Source: Mortierella alpina
Taxonomy: Eukaryota; Mortierellomycota; Mortierellomycetes; Mortierellales; Mortierellaceae
Direction of reading: 5' to 3'
Assembly: GCA_029449245.1 (NCBI GenBank)
Contig: JANATF010000009.1
Coordinates: 1,798,001-1,862,000 of the forward strand
DNA: 64,000 bases
Below the pieces are notes generated by a model. It did not search any database and was not told the origin of the DNA. It saw only the letters and a program-made list of their open reading frames with translations. This document shows positions 10,616 to 21,426 of the stretch, in pieces (positions within the stretch are counted from its first letter, which is position 1; each line of letters opens with the position of its first letter). A program made the position numbers and the translations under genes.

Positions 10616-11798
10616 ATGAAGTTCACAACGATCGCCGCTTCCCTGGCCCTGGCCGGCCTCTCAGTCGTCTCTGCTCTGCCTGTTGATCACACACTCTTTC
10701 TGCGTCGTGCTGTGACTTGCCCTACCGATGTCCTCTCCTGCTCCTCGGGCTCTGGCGGTGTCGACTCTTGCTGTTTGCCCGAGATGGGACTGATTCTCTT
10801 GGTCCAGCAATGGTACCCGGGCTTGGGACCAGCCAATGAGTTCACCATGCACGGTCTCTGGCCCGACACTTGCTCTGGTGGACAAGGACCCGCTAATGGA
10901 TGCGATTCCGCTCGTATTTACACTGTAAGTGATGGATTGTACACCCTTTGCCATTTTTTTCTTGTTCAGCTCAACATCAAATCGAAAAGATCTCATTTCC
11001 TCACGCACATTGCCACCTTTTTTTCTATTAACGCCTTCTTAGGATATCGAAACGAGACTGCAGAACTACCCAAAGGCCTCCGATGGATTTGTTAACGACA
11101 TGAACACTTACTGGTCCTCGTACAAGGGTGACAACAACGCCTTCTGGGCTCATGAGTGGTCTAAGCACGGTACTTGCGTCTCTAACTTGGCTCCCGCCTG
11201 CGACACTAACTACGTCCAGGACCAAGATGTGTACGAGTACTTCAGCAAGGCTATGGCTCTCAGATCGCAATACAACCTTTACCAGGCCCTTTCTACTGCT
11301 GGCATCAACCCTGGATCGACCCCTAACGTTGCTGACATGCACGCCGCGATCAAGACGGCCTTTGGCGTCGACGCCCAAATCAACTGTAACTCGGGTGTGC
11401 TGAGCGAGATCTGGTTGTTCTTCAATATCAAGAACCATGATGAGTACGTGGCCACGAACCCTCTGTCGATCGGATCGTGCAAGGGTGCCATCTCTTACCC
11501 TGTCAAGGGAGGATCTGTCCAGCCCTCTGTCCAGCCCTCTGTCCAGCCCTCTGTGACCAAGCCCCCAGCCACTGGCACCGCCTCAGTCTCCGTCAAGCCC
11601 TCTGCGACCTCGCCTTCAGGCTCTATCCCTACCGGAAAGCAGACCGGTTCTTGCCCTACCAACGGCGCTACCGTCTGCGTGGCTCCCGGCTCGTCCAACC
11701 AGTACTCCAAGTGCAACCAAGGCACTTGGATCTTGAACCAGTGCAAGTCTGGCCTGGTCTGCTACAGTGATACCAACATCAAGACCCACTGCGCCTAA
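10616..11798 (+). CDS. Secreted ribonuclease T2 with C-terminal cysteine-rich (CBM19-like) module
   Basis: Exons 10616-10924 and 11043-11798, phase 0, 354 residues. Residues 1-20 are a signal peptide. The two T2 active-site motifs are intact: FTMHGLWP (76-83, catalytic H79) and HEWSKHGTC (140-148, with E141, K144, H145). The enzyme cleaves single-stranded RNA by 2',3'-cyclic phosphate chemistry outside the cell or in the vacuole. The catalytic domain is followed by a Pro/Ser/Thr linker holding three tandem QPSV units (identical 12-bp repeats at 11519-11554). The last ~50 residues have six cysteines in a pattern like the small chitin-binding module CBM19. That would tether the enzyme to a cell wall; the CBM assignment is by eye only. 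Confidence 0.9.
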
Positions 11799-14006
11799 TG
11801 TTGACATTAGACAACCAAAAAAAAACATGTATATTAGAAACGCCTCCCCTTTCATTTTCTCGTTGATCGAGATGAGGGGACCCATTTATGGAGGAGAGAC
11901 GATTTACCCCTCCCGTCAGAGCAAGGTGGGCGCTCAGTAGCTTAGCGATCGTATGTAAATTGCCCGAATATATATATTTTTCTTACTACAAAGACCAAGA
12001 ATTGCAATGCTAATCTCGTAAGCACTAGCAGCGACCTGCTGCTCTCCTCCTTTTATCAGCGACAACTTGACGGGTCAACCCTATGTTTGCACCTAATATA
12101 TAGTCCTGAATGGTGTGTACACTGCTGTAAATGTACTCCACGCAGCGGGATATGACTGTGAGTACCCTGAAACGCGACCCCTGATTCGGCGATCGCCTGT
12201 TTTCTATCTCAACTCAATCCGGTTGTCTAAGTGTGCAGGCTTGTACCATTCCGCGGCAGTGATCAACTGGCAGGCAACATCACTTGTTCGTGGATCATCT
12301 GTCTCTGCGGCCTTGACTCTCAATTGACGCAAAGCTCGCCATTCAACGTGCATGCAATAAACAAAAACAGTTCCATAACCCCATATTCGAGGAAGAGCGG
12401 TGGTAAGGCGCAGTAGATAAAGGAGGCGGAGAGCATTTTTCGAGTGCCATGCACTCTTGCGACGACACAGCCTCTCCAAGCTGCAAGGATTTACCGTCTT
12501 GCCGAAACCATAAGTGTGGCACCAAATACGCGTACGTCCTCACACCTTATTTACATCATTTTTACTTATTACCATCTGCATTTCCGATGTTCTAGTCCGC
12601 CTTTACCATACAACTCTTCGCCCACTTACTCATTTGAAAGGGGACGGTTCTGATGCACTTGAGGATGATATACACCTGGATCCTGCGTGAGGCGGGAGAG
12701 AGACAACCAGGTGGCAGAAGACAATTTTAAAAGAGCTGGGGGGTCTGTTACGAAATTATTATCTCAACATGAAGCTGGTGGACAACCGTGATTCTGGGGC
12801 AGCTTTGCCTCGGTACAAAGACCTGGTTAAGCAGACGCTTGAATCGTGGCCAAAACAGGCATATCGTGCCGACCTCAGAGATCAGGGTTCGAGAATCTAT
12901 GAGACGTATCATCCACTTGCGATAAATACAACAGTACGCGCAGCAAGCGCAAAAAGACAAAAAAAAAGGCAGCTTTGCGCACTGGGAAAGGCGCTGTTTT
13001 ATGGTGTCTCGCTGGCATCCACGTCCACAGAGTGTGTACCCTACGGTTCATGTTGCCATGTTACTTTGTACGACCCTCTCTACCTTTCGGCATGCATCCA
13101 GTGCTTCAACCTCCGCGGAATGAGCATGGCTCACATGAGCTCAGCTTTGATAATGGTGCTTTCCACAAACACGCATGCTACGACTGCAGAAACGCTGGCT
13201 TCGTTATTTACTTGTTTTCACATACTAGCCCTGTGGCATCCTAGTGAAGAACTGGCGACTCATGACCTTGGGGACCAAGACTATCAAGGAAAGTATTCGG
13301 AACCTGAAAAAAAAATCTTCCTCCACCAGAGAACGGAACTCCTATTTCGTCTCGCTGGTCAAGAAAAGAACTTTAACGGGCTAACCACAAAATGCGAGCC
13401 CAGGTTCGCCCGCGCAGCCTAACATGCATTGAATTCGTAAAATGCTTAATTGTTCAAACGTGCCCTGCATGCGTGCATGTCACACGCGCACCCCTTGTAT
13501 CCTTGCTCCTGGATCAACGCCGCCTTGTGTGCTGTAGGACGTATCCCACAACAGTGTAAGCTGCTGACCGCAGTAAACTGGCATCTAGCTTTGTTACCTG
13601 CGGCAGGTCCTCTCAAAGAAAATGAATCGTGTTCTCTGTTGGTTGACTGAAGATACAAGCGCACGCCATGGGGATAAAAAACACTATGCGGCAAATATTT
13701 TTCTTACACATCTTTTATGCGATTGCTAAGCTAGTTTGAACGCTCAGTTTTTCTCACTCGATGAGTTTTCTGCCCGCAAAGAAAGGATGGGGGTGGTGCT
13801 GTTACACAGGTGTACTCATTGAGTATATTGGATTAGTATCGTATGAGCAGCCTGGAAGGCAAGGGTGTGAATGAGAGATGCGTAACCCCGAATTGACCAA
13901 CGAAAAACCTCGGTGAGAGAGGGCAAGAACAAACAGCTCTCAATATTTTTTTTTATTATTTTCATGTTTTGAGCAATCCAGCAGGACATTTTCGCCCAGA
14001 ACGTAC
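11799..14006. other. 2.2-kb intergenic region, no confident gene
   Basis: An A-rich 3' end follows the RNase gene. The longest frame is 12769-13422 (ATG start, 217 codons), but it has no signal peptide, no recognisable domain and a codon mix unlike the neighbours, so I treat it as chance. No tRNA or mobile-element hallmark was found by eye. Confidence 0.4.
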
Positions 14007-16122
14007 ATGGAATTTCACCCCCTGACAAAGAGCGTAAGCGGCTTCACCTTTCGCTCTTTTCTTCTTTGTCTTTCTTTTTCCCTCATCGATACTTCCTTCC
14101 TTCCTTCCTTCCTTTGCACACTTATTTCGCCAACGGACCGCATAAATAAACCATGCCCTTCCGCCGACCGTCCGAGGGAAGAGCGCACGCAGTGCTGCGG
14201 TGCATTGGACTTTTGATCGTCAGTAAGGTCTAACCCCTCTGTCATGCACAGCACTCCCTCAAACCGTCGACTTTTAAGCAAGAACGATGTCGTTGTTTTG
14301 CCCCTGACGTATTGAAAAAAACCTCGATTTTTGAAGACCTAGGATTGTTCGCATTCGCAGTGTACAATATCGTGTTGCTGTTTCGATACGAGTTCTTCCT
14401 CCAGTCCTCGGAAAACATCGCGGTGGAAGCCGATCCTTTCGTTGACTTTCCAGATATCATTATATGCAGCACCAATTCCTATGTTAACAACCTCCCGATG
14501 CACTGGTTTACCGACAACAACGTTACCCCGTCACTACAAGGCCCGAACGTCACACTGGTCACCCATACCATGAAGAATTTCAATCGCAATGGTCCTTGCA
14601 ACATCAGGCACGACCTTCTCACCGTCATCACCTTGAATGGCGAAAAAGTGAACAGGACAAAATATACACACTTGTACATCCCACTTGCCATTGACCCATT
14701 CTCATTCGGCAACAGTAATGACACATTGGTAAGGAGGAGGGGTCTTGCTGTCCCCAGCCCGCCCGTTCCTTTGACGCTACACCTTACTTTGCCCAGGCCG
14801 TAGAGAATTGACATTTTCTTTTTTATATTATGTCTTAATGATATAGACCCCGGCGTATATCATCGCTATGCCTCATGGTAAGGCCTATCAATCCCATTGA
14901 TAGATCTTCAGTCCCAGTCTGCATTATTAACTGACTCATTTACTTTTTTTCCTTTTCTTGGCTAGAAAACAACCCTTATGTGAACGAGCCGTCAACATGG
15001 CCATTTGGATTCGAAGAGTCGCGGGATGTCGTTGATAATCTTTACGCTACGCCCAATACGAAACAAGAGGCACTGATCCGCACGACCATTACCAAAACTT
15101 GGCGTCGTCGAAAGGACTTTATAGGCCTCTGGGGATACTTTGAGGACAAGCCCGATTACTCAGCGGCGACCCAATTTATCACCTATGCTGCCGTCGACCA
15201 AAAAAGAGATTTCACTGAAATTCATGCGTACGTCCCCGCGACAAGCTTCGAGAATAGTCAAGTGCTGTAAGTTACCTTGGGGGGAGGGGTCGCGTTAATC
15301 ATGGATGTATGTATGTAATGTGTCCCCGTTCCATTTCCGCGAGCGTTCATGACTGACCTTGGAGGGGTGTGTGTGTTTCTTGTCTTTTTCAATAGCATCC
15401 AAACCTTTCAGAGCGCATTCTCGAGCTGGGGTGGTGCCTTCGGAGTTGCCTGGGGGCTCTTTTACTTTTTGTTTGGATCGCCGTAAGTGTCGCGCCTCCC
15501 CTTCATTTCGCGAGATTTGAGACATTTAAAGACTTGAGACATTAAGACTTTAAGACATCTCCCTTTCCCTTTTTTTTTTTTTATCTTAAATAGTCGCATG
15601 GATCCGTTCGGCTTTTTCGCCTTGTATATCTTGGGCAGATCCACTAAGCGCCATCTCGAGGAACGCTATTTCGCAGAGAAGAAAGACCGCTCCAACCTCA
15701 ACAGCAGCAGCGACCACCCTTCCACTATCAACAATGTCTCCTCGCGACGAGATCTTGGCAGCAATTCCGCGTTCATGCATGACTATAACCATCATCAGCA
15801 TCATCATCAGCCTCATGAGAACGACCTTGAAGCCCAGCAGCACAAAAAGGACCAGAGATATCGTGATCTGGAAGCTAGGATCATCAGTCTGGAAGCAGTT
15901 CTGGATGATTTCTACCTGGACTTGAGTCCCTTCCGAAAGGAGAAGGAAGAGGATCGACAAAAATCTTCGTCGTGGTACGGAAGAACGTTCTCGAGCAAGA
16001 CCAATGCCAGGAAGGATGAGAAGGATGGAACGTTTGTTCAGATTGAGGACATGGGCCGCAAGACCTCGTACGAGAGTGAGAGCTACCGCATGGGACAGAT
16101 GCCAAGGGGTCGCTCAGCGTAG
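14007..16122 (+). CDS. Two-TM membrane protein with cysteine-bearing ectodomain and coiled-coil tail
   Basis: Six exons: 14007-14033, 14252-14728, 14847-14877, 14966-15266, 15396-15482, 15594-16122. All have GT..AG borders and agreeing phases, for 483 residues. TM1 is about 38-58. The loop that follows has FPDIIICSTNSY, several N-glycosylation sites (NVT, NRT, NDT) and GPCN. TM2 is about 290-321 (GGAFGVAWGLFYFLFG, then a short proline-containing turn and FGFFALYIL). The C-terminal tail has a His-rich stretch and a leucine-rich coiled coil (about 385-425, LEARIISLEAVLDDFYLD). The layout recalls DEG/ENaC channels (a FPxxxIC motif after TM1 and GG-x-x-G in TM2), and similar proteins are numerous in Mucoromycota; channel function is speculative. 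The tiny first exon rests on phase and splice consensus. Confidence 0.7.
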
Positions 16123-16424
16123 TGGTATCCAAGCTAATAAAAATAGTGAGTGCGCTTTTGGATGTGGTTTGTGAGTGAGTGTGCGTGTTTTTTTCCCTCG
16201 TTCTACTTTGATTTGACCTGCATTCCGTGGTAGTTCGCATGAACAATCTCCTGTTCTTGCGCGTCTGCATAAGATGCATCCTTTGCATCAATGCATTTTG
16301 CGGTCATTGCGCGAAGGGGACATTGGGCATCCCCCCATTGAAAAGATGAGGGCGCGTCTGAAGAAATCACCTCTGCGAAAGTACTAAAAAGTTCCTTGCC
16401 TTCGACCTGCACCACTTCTGTCTA

Positions 16425-16520
16425 CTCACTCTCTCTCGCTCTCTCTCATTCTCTCTCTCAACCTCTCTCACACGCACGCACACACGCACACACGCTCACT
16501 CACACACACACACACACACA
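16425..16520 (+). repeat. CT/CA microsatellite in trefoil gene promoter
   Basis: A run of CTCTCT passes into CACACG and CACACA units and stops 15 bp before the ATG at 16535. It probably lies in the 5' leader. The rest of 16123-16424 is the 3' end of the two-TM gene plus promoter. Confidence 0.8.
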
Positions 16521-16534
16521 AAAAACATAAAACT

Positions 16535-16987
16535 ATGGCTCTCTCGAACGGCCTTTACAGCATCGGCTACTCCTCGGACGACTTCCTAACCGGCGCCAAG
16601 ATCGAGTCTGGCAATCCCCCATCCTTGTCCCCTAAGGACGATCTCCAGACGACACGGGAATGGGAATTTGAGGATATCCCGGTGACAGGTCCCAATCGCT
16701 TGGTCTTCATCCGTAACAAAGAAACTCAACGGTATCTCTCCCTCCTTTCGCCTAAGGGGTACCCCTCACCGGACGATCGAGTGATCTTGGTTCAAGAAAG
16801 TCAGCAACTTTGGGAGCTGAACGAAGCCGAGCAACCGGGACAGTTCTTTATCCAGTTACCGCAGCCAGACAACGACGACGGCGTCGAGCTCACCATGGAC
16901 GTGCTTTGGGTCGACGATCGACTCACGGTCGCGCTCCAGCCCAAAGGGGATAATGAAGACCAGACTTGGGCGGTCGAGAGCAATTGA
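16535..16987 (+). CDS. Small beta-trefoil (ricin-B-like or I66-like) protein
   Basis: Single exon, 150 residues, no signal peptide, so probably cytosolic. It opens with GLYSIGY and contains aromatic QxW-type motifs (Q91-L92-W93, Q143-T144-W145) spaced as in beta-trefoil folds; the final QTW lies at the expected end of the third lobe. Proteins of this size and pattern in fungi are carbohydrate-binding lectins or serine-protease inhibitors of the I66 group, often defensive; I cannot choose between these. The 3' third of this gene and everything downstream to about 20,680 is repeated at 28,637-32,390, where only a fragment of this gene remains. The start ATG is the first after the CA microsatellite. 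Confidence 0.65.
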   Translation: MALSNGLYSIGYSSDDFLTGAKIESGNPPSLSPKDDLQTTREWEFEDIPVTGPNRLVFIRNKETQRYLSLLSPKGYPSPDDRVILVQESQQLWELNEAEQPGQFFIQLPQPDNDDGVELTMDVLWVDDRLTVALQPKGDNEDQTWAVESN

Positions 16988-17250
16988 CGAATCGATCCAA
17001 GTTTTGATAGGGGGGAATACTCTGACCCTCCCAAATCTACCACAGACTGTGTGTTTCCACACGTCTACCTTTGCACTAACAAGGGCGACTCCCAATAATA
17101 AAAAAAAAGACCCCTGCCCCCCTCCCATTCTCATTCAACGACCCTCAGTGTGGTACTTTGTGCTGTTTAAAATATATATGCAAGAAAACAAAGAAAAAAA
17201 ACGCAATCTAGCGAAATGACACGTCCGCGCCCGGCTACAGGACACGAACA

Positions 17251-19444
17251 CTACCAGTACCCGTTCCGTCGTCCAGCGCGAAGCATATACTGCTGATTCC
17301 TCTGTCCTACACGAATCATATCCGCGCCCCACCTCATCAGCGCCCTCCATCCAGCTTCACCTTCCTTCCTGCCTTCGCCAATATACGCCAGGATCGCAAA
17401 CGCGATCGGTGACTTGCGCTTGTACAGGACTGCAAACACGATCAGCAGCAAGGCCGCATTGATCAACCCTTGTCGTAACACCAGCTTGATGATCCCACGT
17501 GCAGATCGACGCTCCTGAGCCCGCGTCTGCGACTTGACCTTGAGCGATACCTGTAGTAGGTCCAAACGCTCGTGCAGAACAGAAATGTCCGTTTGCAACC
17601 GGACCGCTTCCGTCTCGAGGAGATGGGTCGTGGTAAGATGAGGACATACTACGGTGATGGATTGGTTCGTGATAGGATCCTTGACCACGACCGCGTTGGG
17701 GTTGTCCGTGTTTTTGGAGGCGGAAGAAGAGGAGGATCCCAGTGGACTGCCCGAGAGTGCAGAGGATGCTGCCCGAACCGAGGCCGCTGCCAGACTATTT
17801 CTCAAGGCCGAGAACCGGGAGACAATACCTTGACCTATTCGCTTCCCTTGGTTCGTTGCAGCCGTGACAGCAGACGTGGACGCGGACTGTGACAAGGACG
17901 ATTGTGGCGGTGACGTGGCTTCCTGCGCTGATGTCGTTGCTGTCAATGCCGGTTCTGTCATGGCCCGCTGATGTTTTGCGGACGGGGAGTGTGAGGGCTC
18001 AGCGGTTGCATCATCCACCGATGCAGGTGTTGTGGAGGTATTCAATGATCCCGAATTCATAGACTGGCCAGATTTCTCTGCCTCTACTGCAGCCCTCGCC
18101 TGAGCAAACATGGCAGCTGGGCACACGGCGCCAGAAGCTGCCGTCTTTTTAGAGATCGGACAAACCAGCCCGTCCAAGGCATGGGCTGTAGTTGCCTCTG
18201 ATTTCCCTACTGACTGCAATGTTGTTGACGTCGTTGAAGTCATGGTGTCGGCTCCATAGAGCTCGAGATCCTGCATTTTGAGGGTTGCAATGGCAGTGTC
18301 ATGAAGAGTATGGACACGGTATGGTTCCACAGATGGCGAGGCAGGATCTTCCGTCTTTGAGAACATCTCGTCTTTTCCACTGAGTGCAATGTTGCGGATG
18401 TCCAGGATAGACACCACCCCCTTGTCCGAAAGCACGGATCCAACGTGGCCTGAAGATACTGACCCATTCCGACTGATTCTGGGCTTGTCTGTAGAAGTGT
18501 ATCTGGAGGCATCGTGCTGATCCTGATCCTGATGCTGATGTCCTACAAGAGCGTCCACAACTGGCGACAGCTCCACGTCAAGCGCGGGAGGTGATGCGAG
18601 CAGGCCCTCTTCCTCAGCCTTCAGTTCATCCTTTTCCTCCTCCTCAAAGACGCCCTCGTCCACAAGATCGTCCTTGTCTTGGCTGCCACTTCGTGGGTGG
18701 AATCTCTGGTCCAAAGCATTGGGTTGTGGACTGGGAGTGAGTTTTCCTGAACTGGATGCCACCGACGTTGCCGATTCACTGGTGATGCTGTCGCTATCGC
18801 TCTCATATTCTTCTGACGATTGGTAGACGTCGTCATCGTCGTCTTCGTCCTGTCGATCGTGTTCCGTGACATCCTCCACCTCCATGCTCTCGCCCGTTGC
18901 AGCTGCTACGTTATCGAGAGAGGCGGTCTTGCTCATGTGTACTTCTGCGGCATACTCTTCATCATTCAAGATCTCTTCCTCGACTACGGTTTTTGTGATC
19001 TCGTGGTGTCCAGCGTCGTTGTGGTGATTGCTGTTGCTGTCTGTGGGTCCTGTCGCTGCAGATTCCATGTCGCTGTCCGCCAGGGTCTCAGGTGCGAGCT
19101 CGTAGATTGAAGCAGCAGCAGATCGCATCCCGCCAGTGGTGACTGAGCGAATAGAGTGGGTGATGGAGCCTTTGCGCTGCGTGTGGTGTTGATGGGGCGA
19201 GTTGGAGGAGATGGAGGAGGCCGGTGTGATGGATAATGGGGTGGTATAGGGTGCGGATGGCGACTCGATCTGGATGGGTGGTAGATCTTTATCCAAATTG
19301 GGCGAAGCATTGGGAGATCCGGGTCTAGAGAGCGACGATTGCGGCGAAGGCGGGCGCTGAAGAATTTCGTCTGCCAGTTGGTGGAGATCTGGATGGCCGC
19401 CTGATCTTGTCAAAGACTGTACGGCGGACCATAACACGCAGGAA

Positions 19445-19476
<32 letters not shown>

Positions 19477-20161
19477 GGAGGAAACAAGGTCAATGACACT
19501 CATTTTTGTTTTCTTCCTACGACCTTTTCGAGATATAAAGTGCGACGATCAACTCATGCAGGGGGGACATTCAGCGTACCTTGACAACGAGATCGACGTA
19601 GATCTCCTGTGCCTCCTGGTGGCTTTTGCCGCGCATGTTGGCCCATGCCTGCCACTTGCTCCTGGCAGCAATGTCAAAGAATGTTGGCTTTAGACCCTTG
19701 ACGTCGCCCTTGGTAGCCTGCTTGTACGCGCCGTAAAGCTACACGGACCGGTGAAAGAGCAAGCGTTAGTGAGGTATGTTCACTTTCACATGCGATTTTG
19801 TGTGTTATCCATCGGGGGTTGAGTGACTCCAGTGTGAGAGCCAAGCCAAAAGGAGTGAGGAGTTGAAGATCAATTGCCCATATCCCGGCTCGTTGTCTTT
19901 GTTGGCAGCGTTTTGTGCTGAGATGACCCGCTTACCAGCAGCTAGTCCTCTGGCGAGAACGAGACCTTGTCGCTGTCGGTGGTCCTCGTTGGGCTCTGGC
20001 TGGCCATGTTGCTGATGTTGACGACATGCACGGCGCGGTCGAATGGAGTCAGGCCCGGGACGGTGGTGGAGAGAGAAGGGAGGGGCATGAGGGGTGGCGA
20101 GCGAGAGCGGGCTGCAGCTCTTGCTGTGGGCGAGAGCTGGAGTGTGCTTGGGTGCACTCAT
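17251..20161 (-). pseudogene. ACBD5-like acyl-CoA-binding protein, copy 1, 5' end disrupted
   Basis: Minus-strand exons corresponding to the intact copy at 29,027-31,923: exon 1 20161-19936, exon 2 19738-19580, exon 3 19416-17251. Exon 2 encodes the core of an acyl-CoA-binding domain (YKQAT..KWQAW), and exon 3 a long disordered acidic region, a coiled coil and a C-terminal membrane anchor. Two lesions are in exon 1: one extra base at about 20135-20142 throws the MSAPKH start out of frame with the domain, and CAG has become TAG at 19942-19944. Exon 3 is still fully open (722 codons), so inactivation is recent, or transcription starts at exon 2, or the lesions are sequence errors. Intron 2 holds a (GA)n run at 19,446-19,472. 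Confidence 0.75.
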
Positions 20162-20221
20162 CGACCAGCGGTTGTACAAAAGGATGCAAAGGGATGCTTG
20201 GTTGAAGGAAGAATGAGCTAG

Positions 20222-20375
20222 AGCAATGATGTGTGTGAGAGAGAGTGTGTGAGAGAGAGTGAGAGTGAGAGTGATCGAGAGTGAGGTGGAGAAGAGAGGA
20301 GCGTTGCGTGTGTGTGTGAGTGTGCGTGTGTGTGTGAGTGTGCGTGTGTGTGTGAGTGTGCGTGTGTGTATGTAC
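20222..20375 (+). repeat. GA/GT-rich minisatellite upstream of ACBD copy 1
   Basis: GAGAGAGTGTGTGAGAGAGAG passes into three tandem copies of an 18-bp GTGTGTGTGAGTGTGCGT unit. The second ACBD copy has a shortened version at about 32,000-32,085, so the array length changed after duplication. Confidence 0.8.
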
Positions 20376-20672
20376 AAGTGAAGGGATGGACAAAGAGTTG
20401 TCAAGAGCAACAAAGAGTGAAGAAAGTGAAGTGAGTCAAGACGGTATTCGCTTTATGCCGTGCAGAGGTGCAGAGTGGGCCGTGCGTGTGCCCCCAGGTG
20501 CATATGCGATCAGACCGCAATCGACAATATAATTCGCTTCGGCGGCGAATTTCACCGGCACACGCGCCCGCACCGCGCTACCCGATCATCCAGCCAAGCT
20601 AAGCAGGACTACAGGAGCCCCAAGATCCCCATTGAAAAATATCATTCTCGCACATACACACCCACATAGACT

Positions 20673-21426
20673 ACAAGAGCGAGCAGGCAGTATGTGGCTG
20701 ATACAAGGTGCCCCTGCATATTCATGCTCACGATAACCATTGGAACTCAATGCCCGAGGTACACAAGATGGATTGAGGGCGAAGATTAAGATTGTATACC
20801 GCTCCCACGCTCGCAATTATTTTCGTACCTTGTTCTTTTCTTTCTCTCCATCGATACACCCACTTTTCCAAAGAGCGCCAAAATTGCACACAAGAACCTG
20901 TAAGTGTGAGATTCCGCTTAAGGATGGAGTCGAGTGTAGTGATAATATGTTGCACTTACCCCACAAACCTCATGCTAATCCACAAATGGTGACCTTTGAT
21001 ATCTTGCCGGGACTTGACCGCCTTTGACCACCAAGGAGTCGACTCTCGCGCACAAAGACATTGTTCCTGAGCCATCTCAGACCGTCAGATACTGCTATCG
21101 CTCTTGGAGAACGCTCTCTCGTGTCTCTCTCCAGGTATTGCAAGACCCATGAACACACGCAACTGAATTAGTCACGGATACTAGTATGGTCGCTAACAAG
21201 ATCAGCTGTGTTTACTTGATACGTGCTGCCTTAGTGCCACTGTCGTTGAACCTCTTTGTGACATTTTGAATTCTTCGTTGTTCTCCTCTTGTCGTCAGTG
21301 CGATAGCTTCGACTTTACTAAGGTAAGAGCAACCAAAAGCTTGGCATAACTATGATCTTCATTCACTCTAGCAAGCGCTGACCGTATTGTTTCTCTGGGA
21401 ATGGATGCAGCATCAAGACAACTGCC
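20673..21426 (+). promoter_or_regulatory. NLR-A upstream region with probable 5'-UTR intron
   Basis: Conserved in all three units. A donor (AG|GTAAGA at 21323) and a possible acceptor at 21371 or 21410 suggest a leader intron just before the ATG. The donor is also present upstream of NLR-B and NLR-C. No protein-coding exon is evident. Confidence 0.45.

Larger units (their letters stand above)
16858..20680. repeat. Segmental duplication, copy 1 (trefoil 3' end + ACBD gene)
   Basis: Sequence from within the trefoil gene through the ACBD gene and its upstream region recurs in the same orientation at 28,637-32,390 with only scattered substitutions and small indels. Similarity stops at the TAGACTA shared by both copies (about 20,670 and 32,385). 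Beyond it copy 1 runs into NLR unit A while copy 2 continues toward CSE1. Copy 1 holds the complete trefoil gene, so it marks the original left neighbour. Confidence 0.85.

Noticed and set aside
12880-12900. GGTTCGAGAATC, resembling a tRNA B box
   Set aside because: No matching T-stem, acceptor stem or A box around it.
12769-13422. A 217-codon open frame with an ATG start
   Set aside because: No signal peptide, domain or coherent amino-acid pattern, includes K/R runs from an A-rich tract, and has a codon mix unlike neighbours. Most likely chance; RNA evidence would be needed.
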